Assembly: GCA_026985385.1 (NCBI GenBank)
Contig: JALSQM010000062.1
Coordinates: forward strand, 1-41,091
DNA length: 41,091 nt
Reading direction: 5' to 3'
DNA from: Acidilobaceae archaeon
GTDB lineage: Archaea; Thermoproteota; Thermoprotei_A; Sulfolobales; Acidilobaceae
The translations under genes were made by a program, and so were the position numbers. Numbering within the stretch: the first letter of the stretch is position 1; every line of letters begins with the position of its first letter. Positions 23,719 through 31,883 of this stretch are shown one piece after another. Below the pieces are notes generated by a model. That model made no database searches and had not been told where the DNA came from. It saw only the letters and a program-made list of their open reading frames with translations.

Positions 23719-26400
23719 ATGCCTAGGGTTAATACCGGGCCTCCCCAGGGGACTGGGAGGCCGGTAGCCTTGGGGCGTGGGGGGCGCAGGCGTCTGGCGG
23801 TGCTCTCGGCTGTGGCTGCGTGTCTCGTGGTGGTGTCTGCTCTGGGGGTAACCGCGGGTTCCAACGTTATGCCCGCTGTGGCCCCCCCGCCCAGGCTCGT
23901 GTCTGTGAGGGTCTCGCACTACTACGGTGGAGCCATGGCAGCCTTCATATTCAGGGTGGACGACTTCACAGTGGATCCCGCCTACTCGAGGATGCTGCCC
24001 GATAACACGGTCTACCCGACTGAGTGGTTCTACAACTACGAGGACGAGCTGATATCCCATATCACCAGCCGCTACCCATGGTTGAGGGTGACCGCCGGGA
24101 TAATAACAGTGTGCCACTCGGGCGGCTGCGGGGAGAGGTGGAGGCTCTACGCGAGTCTAGCAAGGCTCTACGGCTGGGAGTTGGCCTCCCACTCGAGGTA
24201 CCACGTGAGGCCGCCCAGGAGCCCCAGCGACTACCTGGGCAGCCTCTCCGATATCGAGGGTAATGTGACCGGCTACCGTGTGCTCACCTACATAGAGCCC
24301 TTCGGCCAGGCGACCAGAGGCGAGGTTTCGAACCTATACAGGCACGGTGTTAGAGTGGTCGCCACAACGACCCCCGAGCCGCCTATGCCCCCGGATCTTG
24401 ATGATGGCGCACCCTGGCTGCTGGGCTTCACCGTAAAGGCCTCCGACAGCCTACCCTGGAGGTCGCTCCTCGCAACCGAGCTTGGAGTGGCTATACTCGA
24501 TGGCGGCGTCGTCGTTGTCTACACTCACGCCACCTCCTATGATTGGAGGAGTCCCCAGCACCTGCTGGGCGCCATCGACTACATAGCCTCGACGCTCGAG
24601 CACTACCGCGGGCTTGTCTGGGTAACGACGCCCGGCGAGCTATACTCCTACATCGAGACAGCGTCCAGGGTCACATTGAACTCGAGCATTGAGGGGAACA
24701 CGTTGGTCGTCGACGTTAGTGGAAGCACCCCTAAGGGCCTCTGGAGGATCCCAGTCACAATAGAGGTTGATGGCCTCAAGGAGTCCTGGGTCAGGGGCGT
24801 GTACGTAGATGGCTCGAGGCTTGAGCCCCTAGGGCCGGGGATCCCGTCCATACCTAGAGCAGGCTACTCGTGGGCCTCGGGCAGACTCCTAGTTAGCGTT
24901 TATCCCCCATCGAGGATCCTGATCAAGCTATCACCCGAGGCCCGGGTGGCACTCGCCCCTCAGACGATAACCGCTACTGCTAGGGAGATCGGGAGAGCCA
25001 GGCTGGCGGCCTACACGATCTGGCTGCCCTTCGCGGCCGTGCTCTACACCGCCTACAGGACCGGCGGCGCCACGCTCTTCCGAGACCCGGCCTCCTGGGT
25101 TGAGAGGCGCCGGGGGAGCGCCTCGGGCGCCAGGTACATAGTGCTAATACCCGCTAGGAACGCTGCGTCCACCATAGCGTACTCCCTCCGCTCCGCCATC
25201 TCCCAGACAGTTAAACCCGTCGCTGTAGCCGTGCTGGATGACGCATCCCCCGACGACACTTTGGGGGAGGCCTTAGCGGCGATCGAGGCCTATAACCCGG
25301 TCCTCGCGGGGAAGGGGGTGGGCGAGGGCTTCGAGTATAGGGTTTACAGGCTATCCAGCGGCGTCTCCGTGCTACTGGTAAGGTTCCATAGGCACACCGG
25401 TAAGCCTGGCATGGTGAACGCAGTCCTCAACGGCCCCATGAGGGGCCTCGGCTACGATTACGTCCTAATACTGGACTCCGACACCGTGATAGAGGGGAGG
25501 TACGCGGAGAAGATCCTAGCCGCCATGAGGGGGGAGCCAGGGTACTCGGCCGCCAACGGTGTAGTCCTCCTCTGGAGGCCGGATCGCGGGGGGCGCCTGG
25601 CATGGCTCATAGCGAGGGCGTTTAGGATGGTTGGAACCTTCATACTCACACTCACCATCAGGGTCTTCGAGACCGCCGCCGGGAGCCTCGGGGGACTCAA
25701 CGGGGCCGCCCTCATGGTTGAGAAGAGGCTGCTCGAGAGGCTCGGAGGGCTCCCCAGCTCTACCACGGCTGAGGACGCCGAGTTAACGTGGAGGGCGCAC
25801 TTGGAGGGCTACAGGGTCGGCGTCGTGCCAGACGCTTTCGCCTACACAGTCGACCCCGGAAGCCTAGCGGGTCTCTGGAGGAAGTTCCTGAGAGTCTCTA
25901 CGGGCAGTATCGCCAGCGCCCTCAGGCTGGTGCCACGCCTCCTAGCCAGGGGCAGGCTCCTCCCCCTCGCCTCGATGCTCTACAACAGCTTCGGGGGGAT
26001 CCCGGTCACACTCTCACTCCTACACCTCTCACTCCTAGGCATCGCAGCGGCTCTGGGCCTCCATGTATCAGGGCTTGCGGCGAGGATAGTGCTGGCGCTA
26101 CCCTACACGCCCGCCGCCATAGTGTTGGCCCCCCTCCTCTCCAACCCCCTAGTCTACCTGGGCCTCGTCTACGCCATGGGCGTGGCGGAGTCCGCCCTCC
26201 TCCTGGCGGTGGTGGCCTCCATGTATAGGGGGAACCCCAGGATCAAGAGGTACGCCCTCGGATCCCTGCCATACACCACGCTCCTACCGGTGGTATTCTG
26301 GCTCAGCGCCCTCGCAAGCCTCGCGGCGCTGCCTATAGCGCTCTACAGGCTCGCACGCGGGGGCCTCGAGGCTAGGTGGGAGGTCCCACTATCCTCCTGA
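23719..26400 (+). CDS. Polysaccharide deacetylase-like/glycosyltransferase family 2 fusion, membrane protein
   Basis: An 893-residue fusion. After a basic N-terminus and a hydrophobic anchor (~25-45), residues ~65-310 resemble a NodB/polysaccharide deacetylase: FRVDDF (D81/D82) and HSRYH (158-162) are the metal-ligand positions, and VVYTHATSYDW a later motif. A beta-rich linker and a membrane segment (~435) precede a GT2 domain from ~472, with LIPARNAASTIAYSLRSAI, VLDDASPDD (~505), LILDSDTVIE (~585) and TAEDAELTWRAH (~683). Three to five hydrophobic segments end the protein. The glycan is expected to be a processive beta-linked polymer modified outside the cell, by analogy with Pga/Ica systems. 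The usual QxxRW is replaced by LWRKFLR. The 3' end overlaps the convergent regulator by 29 bases. Confidence 0.82.
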   Translation: MPRVNTGPPQGTGRPVALGRGGRRRLAVLSAVAACLVVVSALGVTAGSNVMPAVAPPPRLVSVRVSHYYGGAMAAFIFRVDDFTVDPAYSRMLPDNTVYPTEWFYNYEDELISHITSRYPWLRVTAGIITVCHSGGCGERWRLYASLARLYGWELASHSRYHVRPPRSPSDYLGSLSDIEGNVTGYRVLTYIEPFGQATRGEVSNLYRHGVRVVATTTPEPPMPPDLDDGAPWLLGFTVKASDSLPWRSLLATELGVAILDGGVVVVYTHATSYDWRSPQHLLGAIDYIASTLEHYRGLVWVTTPGELYSYIETASRVTLNSSIEGNTLVVDVSGSTPKGLWRIPVTIEVDGLKESWVRGVYVDGSRLEPLGPGIPSIPRAGYSWASGRLLVSVYPPSRILIKLSPEARVALAPQTITATAREIGRARLAAYTIWLPFAAVLYTAYRTGGATLFRDPASWVERRRGSASGARYIVLIPARNAASTIAYSLRSAISQTVKPVAVAVLDDASPDDTLGEALAAIEAYNPVLAGKGVGEGFEYRVYRLSSGVSVLLVRFHRHTGKPGMVNAVLNGPMRGLGYDYVLILDSDTVIEGRYAEKILAAMRGEPGYSAANGVVLLWRPDRGGRLAWLIARAFRMVGTFILTLTIRVFETAAGSLGGLNGAALMVEKRLLERLGGLPSSTTAEDAELTWRAHLEGYRVGVVPDAFAYTVDPGSLAGLWRKFLRVSTGSIASALRLVPRLLARGRLLPLASMLYNSFGGIPVTLSLLHLSLLGIAAALGLHVSGLAARIVLALPYTPAAIVLAPLLSNPLVYLGLVYAMGVAESALLLAVVASMYRGNPRIKRYALGSLPYTTLLPVVFWLSALASLAALPIALYRLARGGLEARWEVPLSS

Positions 26401-27031
26401 GGAGGTTGTAGGCCTTAGTGGATTCCCTCGAGTCAACTACTAGTATCGTGTCTAGGTAGCAGGATATGATCTGGGTAACGTTAACCCCATTCGACGCTAG
26501 GTAGCCTGTAACGTAGGCTATGACTCCGGGAGTCTCTATTATGTCGTGGGGGCTCACAATCACTATAGCGGTCTGACCCCCGATTACCTCCAGGGGCTCC
26601 CCCACATTGGAGATTATGGCCTCGGCGTCCTCGGAAGACACTACTACGGTAGCCGTCTTGAAGCCCTGCGTCACCTGGATGAACCTTACTCTCCCAGCAA
26701 GCTCCCCCGCGACCCTGAGCACCCTCGGCAGGGACTCGCCGGGGAAGGTGGCTACCGTTACCGAGTCGTGGACCACGAGGGCTGAGCGCCTGAGGATGGA
26801 TCTAACCCTCTCCACGCCCCCCTCCCTGATACTCTTTGAGAGCCTGTAGAGGGCCATCTTGGCGGCCGCAAAGCTCAGCCTCCTACCCGTGGAAGCCTCT
26901 ACCTCGGCGACCACCTGCCTCGCGAGCTCGCTTAGATTAACGATCCCACGCCGGAGGCACTCGATGAGGCAGGGATCCCTCAGAACCCTCTCTCGAACAG
27001 CCTCTGAGACCACTTCAGCCACTGCAGACAC
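26372..27031 (-). CDS. HTH-ACT domain regulator (probable amino-acid-responsive)
   Basis: The first ~75 residues, including LIECLRRGIVNLSELARQVV and LSFAAAKMALYRLSKSIRE, look like a compact helix-turn-helix seen in small archaeal regulators. The C-terminal ~70 residues carry an ACT-like domain (TPGVIAYVTGYLASNGVNVTQII followed by CYLDTILVVD), a fold that binds amino acids. The central part (VTVATFPGESLPRVL) may be a second ACT-like repeat. The GTG start lies three bases from a perfect 16-bp palindrome, suggesting autoregulation, and the divergent genes are a polar amino acid importer. Regulatory function is inferred; the family could also be a free-standing allosteric subunit. Confidence 0.72.
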   Translation of the reverse strand: MSAVAEVVSEAVRERVLRDPCLIECLRRGIVNLSELARQVVAEVEASTGRRLSFAAAKMALYRLSKSIREGGVERVRSILRRSALVVHDSVTVATFPGESLPRVLRVAGELAGRVRFIQVTQGFKTATVVVSSEDAEAIISNVGEPLEVIGGQTAIVIVSPHDIIETPGVIAYVTGYLASNGVNVTQIISCYLDTILVVDSRESTKAYNLLRRIVGPPT

Positions 27032-27033
27032 CT

Positions 27034-27049
27034 AGTTACATATGTAACT
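27034..27049. promoter_or_regulatory. Perfect 16-bp palindrome between regulator and amino acid transporter
   Basis: AGTTACATATGTAACT reads the same on both strands and lies three bases upstream of the HTH-ACT gene's start. About 15 bases further a looser inverted pair TTACT (27066-27070)/AGTAA (27079-27083) carries a similar half-site. The arrangement suits a dimeric regulator controlling its own gene and the divergent transporter operon. Confidence 0.65.
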
Positions 27050-27128
27050 CTCAAGTATAATAGTGTTACTATCGATTCAGTAAGAATCATAAACCCCCTC
27101 CAGCCGCTGGGGGTGGAGGTGATGTAGA

Positions 27129-27986
27129 GTGCCTGTGTCATCTAAGGTCTTGGGAGTTATAGGTGTTATAATAGCCTTCCTCGTAGGCGTCTTCGCGGGC
27201 GCTCAAGTCATCGGGGCCCACGGGTCGACCGGCCAGGTCCCCCAGGACTGCAAGTTACACTATAACCAGCTCGAGAAGATAAAGGAGAGGGGCGTGCTCA
27301 TAGTTGGCACTAGCGCTGACTGGCCCCCCTACGAGTATGTGACGCCCGACGGGAAATATGCAGGCATAGACATGGAACTAGCCAAGAGGATAGCTGACGC
27401 CCTAGGAGTCAAGCTCGAGGTCAAGGATATGAAGTTCGCCGCGCTCTTCGAGGCCGTCCAGAGGGGTGATGTGGACATTGTGATCGCGGACGTCGCAATG
27501 AAGCCTGGCAGGCTGGCGGCCGTAGACTTCACGATACCCTACAGGTGCGAGTCGGGTAAAGCCATAGTGGTCAGGGCCAGCGACGCCGGCTCCTACAACG
27601 GCTATGAGTGGCTCTACGGCAAGAAGATAGGGGTCCAGCTGGGGACCACCGAGGAGGATCTAGCCAAGAAATACTTCGGGGCCCACTCCACTATAGTCAC
27701 CTTCGACAGGGTATACCCCGAGATGACCATGGCACTCAAGCACGGCCAGATAGACGCCATGATAGTGGCGCCCGACGTGGCTAAGATCATAGTCTCCAAG
27801 GAGAAGGATCTAAAGATAGTCGACCACATACCCTTCTTCAGCTGCAGCGCAGTGGTAGTCCCGAAGTGCGCCTTCAAGCTCAAACAGGAGGTCTCACAGG
27901 TGATCTGGAACCTCAAGCAGAGCGGCGAACTCGACAAGATAGTGGAGGAAGAGGTGTCTAAGTGGCTGGGATCCCAGGCGCCCTAG
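27129..27986 (+). CDS. Polar amino acid ABC transporter, substrate-binding protein
   Basis: A family 3 solute-binding protein (SBP_bac_3). An N-terminal hydrophobic stretch (~7-25) is the signal or anchor. The domain begins about residue 50: KIKERGVLIVGTSADWPPYEYV, then YAGIDMELAKRIADALGVKLE, GDVDIVIADVAMKPGR and VDFTIPYRCESGKAIVV, the standard ligand-pocket order with R and D binding the amino acid's carboxylate and amino groups. Length is 285 aa. The start is GTG behind GGAGGTGATG (27114-27123). Specificity (Arg/His/Lys, Gln or other) cannot be told from sequence. It is the first gene of the importer. Confidence 0.92.
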   Translation: MPVSSKVLGVIGVIIAFLVGVFAGAQVIGAHGSTGQVPQDCKLHYNQLEKIKERGVLIVGTSADWPPYEYVTPDGKYAGIDMELAKRIADALGVKLEVKDMKFAALFEAVQRGDVDIVIADVAMKPGRLAAVDFTIPYRCESGKAIVVRASDAGSYNGYEWLYGKKIGVQLGTTEEDLAKKYFGAHSTIVTFDRVYPEMTMALKHGQIDAMIVAPDVAKIIVSKEKDLKIVDHIPFFSCSAVVVPKCAFKLKQEVSQVIWNLKQSGELDKIVEEEVSKWLGSQAP

Positions 27987-27989
27987 GGC

Positions 27990-28022
27990 GGGGGCTCCTA
28001 GCTAGCCGCGGCTAGCGCCCCC
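27990..28022 (+). promoter_or_regulatory. Strong stem-loop between binding-protein and permease genes
   Basis: GCTAGCCGCGGCTAGC (28001-28016) is a perfect 16-bp palindrome, flanked by GGGGGC (27990-27995) and GCCCCC (28017-28022) that can extend the stem around a small asymmetric bulge. It sits in the 74 bases between the binding-protein stop and the permease start. Such structures often protect the upstream mRNA so the binding protein is made in excess. No T-run follows, so it is not a standard archaeal terminator. Confidence 0.55.
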
Positions 28023-28060
28023 TCTGAGGCCTCCGATAGGCGCATGGGGGTGCCTGGGAG

Positions 28061-28726
28061 TTGATCGACTTGGCCATAGAGTACTCACACCTCCTAGCCG
28101 AGGGACTTGAGAGGACACTCGTAATCGGGGTTGCAAGCTTCACCCTGGGCTTCGCGGTATCGATGGCACTCAGCTTCGCGCGCTTCATGGGCCCCCAGCC
28201 CCTTAGAGCTTTCGCAGAGGCGTACATTGCCTTCATTAGGGGGACCCCCCTGCTGGTGCAGCTTCTCATGCTCTACTTTGGACTGCCCAGTGTAGGGGTG
28301 AGGCTCGACGCCCTCACTGCAGCGATACTAGCGATAGGCCTGAACAGCGGGGCCTACCAGGCCGAGATCATAAGGTCTACAGTGAAGGCTGTGCCCGAGG
28401 AGGAGGTTCTCGTGGGCAAGTCCCTCGGCCTCAGTGATGGCCAGGTGCTGAGGTACGTCATACTACCCCAGGCCGTCAGGAACGCCATACCAGCGCTGAC
28501 AAACGAGTTCGTCACACTACTCAAGGAGAGCGCCCTCGCAAGCGTGATAGGCGTGATGGAGCTGACCAGGGTGGGCGAGTTCATGACCTCCGCCACATTC
28601 AGGGCGCTCGAGTCCTACGTGCTCGTAGCGCTCATCTACCTAGCGGTCTCATACGCCTTCATGGGGGCCTCCAGGGGGGCTGAGAGGATGCTCGCTATAC
28701 CCGGCTTCGAGAGGTGGTCGAGGTGA
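28061..28726 (+). CDS. Polar amino acid ABC transporter, permease
   Basis: A HisM/GlnP-type permease of 221 residues with five or so hydrophobic segments. It has the family's FIRGTPLLVQLLMLYFGLP block (~65-85) and the EAA loop EVLVGKSLGLSDGQVLRYVILPQA (~122-146). Only one permease is encoded, so the transporter is probably a homodimer, as in GlnHPQ. The start is TTG preceded by GGGGGTG. The stop TGA lies inside the GTGA that also starts the ATPase gene. Confidence 0.92.
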   Translation: MIDLAIEYSHLLAEGLERTLVIGVASFTLGFAVSMALSFARFMGPQPLRAFAEAYIAFIRGTPLLVQLLMLYFGLPSVGVRLDALTAAILAIGLNSGAYQAEIIRSTVKAVPEEEVLVGKSLGLSDGQVLRYVILPQAVRNAIPALTNEFVTLLKESALASVIGVMELTRVGEFMTSATFRALESYVLVALIYLAVSYAFMGASRGAERMLAIPGFERWSR

Positions 28727-29478
28727 CCGAGGCCCTCCTAAGGCTTGACGGGGTCAGGGCCGCCTACAACGGTGTCGAGGTCCTACACGGCGTGAGCCTA
28801 GAGCTAGCCCCCTCAGAGAAGCTGGTGATCATGGGGCCAAGCGGCTCCGGTAAGACGACCCTACTAAGGGTCATACCGAGACTCGTAGAGCCCACCGCTG
28901 GCAGGGTGATATTCAGGGGCGTCGACATCACCTCCCTAAGCGAGCCAGAGCTTAGGAGGGTGAGATCCAGGATAGGCTACCTACCCCAGCACTACGGCCT
29001 CTTCCCCCACATGACCGTGCTGGAGAACATAACCCTCCCCCTAAGGGTGGTGAAGGGGATCCCAAGGGGTGAGGCCGAGAGGATAGCGGTGGAGCAGCTC
29101 AAGAGGCTGGGCATAGAAGACCTAGCCGACAGATACCCAGCACAGCTAAGCGGGGGCCAGCAGCAGAGGGCGGCACTCGCCAGGTCACTCGCCATGGATC
29201 CAGACATTCTCCTCCTAGACGAGCCCACAAGCGCCCTAGACCCCGAGTCGAGGCTCGACGTACTAGAAGCACTATACAGCGTTGCAAGGCTGGGGAAGTC
29301 CATGATAATAGTCACACACGAGATAGACTTCGCCCTCCACACAGCCGATAGGCTGGCCTACATGGAGAAGGGAGAGATAATAGCCGAGGGAGAACCACGC
29401 GAGATCGTAACAAGGAGTTCTAGGGTAAGGGAATTCCTATACAGAGTAACAGCCCGCTTGGGAGCACCCAGGCATTAG
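28723..29478 (+). CDS. Polar amino acid ABC transporter, ATP-binding protein
   Basis: A GlnQ/HisP-type ATPase of 251 residues. Visible are Walker A GPSGSGKTT, the Q-loop GYLPQHYGLFPHMTV, the signature LSGGQQQRAALARSL, Walker B ILLLDEP with TSALDPE, and the H-loop VTHEIDFALHTADR. I place the start at GTG 28723, overlapping the permease stop as GTGA with GAGGTGGT (28711-28718) upstream; an earlier GTG at 28714 lies inside that ribosome site. Together with the two preceding genes this completes a one-permease amino acid importer. Confidence 0.92.
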   Translation: MTEALLRLDGVRAAYNGVEVLHGVSLELAPSEKLVIMGPSGSGKTTLLRVIPRLVEPTAGRVIFRGVDITSLSEPELRRVRSRIGYLPQHYGLFPHMTVLENITLPLRVVKGIPRGEAERIAVEQLKRLGIEDLADRYPAQLSGGQQQRAALARSLAMDPDILLLDEPTSALDPESRLDVLEALYSVARLGKSMIIVTHEIDFALHTADRLAYMEKGEIIAEGEPREIVTRSSRVREFLYRVTARLGAPRH

Positions 29479-29504
29479 ACGATGCACTGAATAGCTGTTA
29501 ACTA

Positions 29505-30224
29505 TTATTTGTACCTCTGCTTAGCGCCGAGGTAGACCTCTCTTATCACGGGGTGATTCTTAGCCTCCTCTACCGGTAGCTCAATAACTATCTTACCTGT
29601 TTCAAGTAAGTAGACCCTATCCGCCACTTCTAGCGCCTTCTTAACATTCTGTTCAACGAGCAGTATGGAATGACCCTCCCTTTTTAGCTCCATTATCTTA
29701 TTAAATATTTCGTCTACAACTATCGGCGCGAGCCCCTGCGAGGGCTCATCCATCAGTATTAACTTAGGCCTTGCCATGAGGCTCCTAGCGATGGCTAGCA
29801 TTTGGGCCTCGCCCCCGCTCAGGGTTCGAGCTAGTTGTCCCCTTCTCTCACGCAATCGGGGGAACAGACTGTAAACCTCCTCCAGCCTCTTTTTGATCTC
29901 CTCCCGGCTCCTAGCATTATGCGCTCCCACTATGAGGTTTTCCTCTACTGTGAGGTATGGGAATAGCCTCCTACCCTCAGGCACGTAGCCTAACCCCAGC
30001 TTAGCCCTCTCCCATGGAGGAAGCCCTGTTATGTCCTCGCCATCGAAGACTACTGATCCTTTAACAACGTTGACAAGCCCCATTATTGCCTTAATGAGCG
30101 TGGTCTTACCAGCACCATTACGCCCTATGACAGCGACTACTTCTCCCTCGTCTACTTTAACGGTTACACCCCTGAGAGCAGCTATGGTACCGTAATATAC
30201 ATGTACATCATTAACCGCTAGCAT
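29505..30224 (-). CDS. livF: Branched-chain-type amino acid ABC transporter, ATP-binding protein LivF
   Basis: LivF-type ATPase of about 239 residues. It starts MLAVNDVHVYYG and shows Walker A GRNGAGKTT, the family-typical GYVPEGRRLFPYLTVEENL, the signature LSGGEAQMLAIARSL and Walker B LILMDEP followed by SQGLAP. I prefer ATG 30224 with GGGTGCTGG upstream; GTG 30233 would add three residues. It overlaps livG by 14 bases. The livHMGF genes are less GC-rich than the hut genes before them. Confidence 0.93.
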   Translation of the reverse strand: MLAVNDVHVYYGTIAALRGVTVKVDEGEVVAVIGRNGAGKTTLIKAIMGLVNVVKGSVVFDGEDITGLPPWERAKLGLGYVPEGRRLFPYLTVEENLIVGAHNARSREEIKKRLEEVYSLFPRLRERRGQLARTLSGGEAQMLAIARSLMARPKLILMDEPSQGLAPIVVDEIFNKIMELKREGHSILLVEQNVKKALEVADRVYLLETGKIVIELPVEEAKNHPVIREVYLGAKQRYK

Positions 30225-30972
30225 AGCCAGCACCCAGATAAGCCTCTATGACCCTCCTATCCGATGTTACCTCCTCGGGCTTCCCCTCTGCTAGCACCTC
30301 TCCATAATGGAGCACATACATATAATCGGATAACTCCACAGCTATGGGGACGTTATGTTCTATCAACATCACCGTTAAACCCCCGCGGTTCAACTCCCTA
30401 ACTAAGCCCGCTAGCTCCATGGCCTCCTCAGCGCTCATACCTGCAACCGGCTCATCGAGCATGAGTATTTTAGGGTCGAGAGCTAGGGCCCGAGCGATCT
30501 CGAGCCTCTTCTGGAGACCCAAAGGTAGCTCGCCCGCCTTTCTCTCCACGTAATCTTCCAGACCCACCTTCTTTATTATCTTGTATGCCTCGCCTATTAT
30601 ATCGCTTTTCGTCCTCCTCTTAATGAAACCCATGCCCCTATAGAATCTCCAACCTATCGCCGCTATCACGTTATCTAACACGCTAAGGCTTGGGAATCCC
30701 TGGGGAACCTGGAATGTGAAGCCCACACCCATAGATGCAACAATGTGAGGGGGCTTACCGTCGATTCTCTTACTCTCAAGCAGTACTTCACCCTTAGTGG
30801 GTTTGAGGAAGCCTGCTATGACCCGGAACAATGTAGTCTTGCCAGCGCCGTTAGGACCTATGATACCTGTTATAGAGCCTTTCCTAATTTTTATGGATAC
30901 ATTATTTAACGCTCTGATGCCGCCGAAGTATTTTGTAATATTTCTCGTCTCTAATATTATGTTATTAATCAC
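30211..30972 (-). CDS. livG: Branched-chain-type amino acid ABC transporter, ATP-binding protein LivG
   Basis: LivG-type ATPase of 253 residues. Its Walker A is GPNGAGKTT, followed by VGFTFQVPQGFPSLSVLDN (Q-loop with the LivG-type long spacing), the signature LPLGLQKRLEIARAL in place of canonical LSGGQ, Walker B ILMLDEP with VAGMSAEEAMELA, and the H-loop LIEHN. Two different ATPases, LivG and LivF, energise one importer in this family. The GTG start overlaps the livM 3' end by eight bases. Confidence 0.93.
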   Translation of the reverse strand: MINNIILETRNITKYFGGIRALNNVSIKIRKGSITGIIGPNGAGKTTLFRVIAGFLKPTKGEVLLESKRIDGKPPHIVASMGVGFTFQVPQGFPSLSVLDNVIAAIGWRFYRGMGFIKRRTKSDIIGEAYKIIKKVGLEDYVERKAGELPLGLQKRLEIARALALDPKILMLDEPVAGMSAEEAMELAGLVRELNRGGLTVMLIEHNVPIAVELSDYMYVLHYGEVLAEGKPEEVTSDRRVIEAYLGAGYASG

Positions 30973-31873
30973 CCCTTATACCCCCCGACCAGGCTCTTAG
31001 GATTCTCCGGAGGCTTATCAACCACTTACTCTCTCTGCCTAGTAAGCCCTCGGGTTTGAAGTAGAGCATTAGAACTATTATAGCCGTGTACATGATCATC
31101 CTATACTCCATTAAAGGCCTGAAGATCTCGGGTAGAAGAATTATCATTGCCGAGCCCACTATGGCCCCGACGATTGTGTCCATTCCACCTACGATGCTCA
31201 TCGATAGTATCATAATGGAGTAGGGAAAGGCGAAATCACTGTAAACGATGTAGCCCTTGAAATGCGCTAGTATGCTCCCCGCGACGCCACCATACATAGC
31301 TCCTATAGCGAATGCTAGGATCTTGTATTTCCGCACATCTATTCCGACGCTCTCCGCTACCTCTTCGTTATCCCTTAACGCCTCGAAGGCTAGGCCGAGC
31401 CAGGTTTTGTCTATGTATAGGGCCAAAGCTGCTAGTAGCAGTAATATCGTCCAGGACATAATTGTGTATGCAAAGCCTGTTATCCTCATGCCGAGGAGCG
31501 TGGGTTTAGGTATTCCTATTATGCCGTAGGATCCTCCGAAGAATTTATAGTAGAGGAACACGTAGACCACTATGAAGTTGAAACCTATCGTGGTTATGGC
31601 TAAGAAGTCCTCCCTGAGCCTTATACTTACCACTCCCAGAGCTGCTCCAGCTAGGAATGACGCCAATGCCGCTATAATTATCGCCTCCCAGAAGCTGAGT
31701 GAGTATCTGACCGTGGCTATGGCCGACGCCATAGCCCCCACGCCAACGAAGGCTGCCTGGCCTAGGTTGACCTGACCTGCCCTACCCATCGTTATGTTTA
31801 AGCCGAGGGCTGCTATACCGTAAGCTGCTATTACCGTGAGAAGTGTTGCCGCGTAGCCTGTTGAGATAGGCAC
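30965..31873 (-). CDS. livM: Branched-chain-type amino acid ABC transporter, permease LivM
   Basis: LivM-type permease, 302 residues, with eight or more hydrophobic segments. It has the typical GRAGQVNLGQAAFVGVGA near the N-terminus (~residues 30-47) and the cytoplasmic loop LRDNEEVAESVGIDVRKYKILAFAIGA (~185-211) that contacts the ATPases. The start is GTG with GGGGTGAT four bases upstream. It follows livH by about ten bases. Confidence 0.92.
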   Translation of the reverse strand: MPISTGYAATLLTVIAAYGIAALGLNITMGRAGQVNLGQAAFVGVGAMASAIATVRYSLSFWEAIIIAALASFLAGAALGVVSIRLREDFLAITTIGFNFIVVYVFLYYKFFGGSYGIIGIPKPTLLGMRITGFAYTIMSWTILLLLAALALYIDKTWLGLAFEALRDNEEVAESVGIDVRKYKILAFAIGAMYGGVAGSILAHFKGYIVYSDFAFPYSIMILSMSIVGGMDTIVGAIVGSAMIILLPEIFRPLMEYRMIMYTAIIVLMLYFKPEGLLGRESKWLISLRRILRAWSGGIRGD

Positions 31874-31883
31874 TTTATCACCC

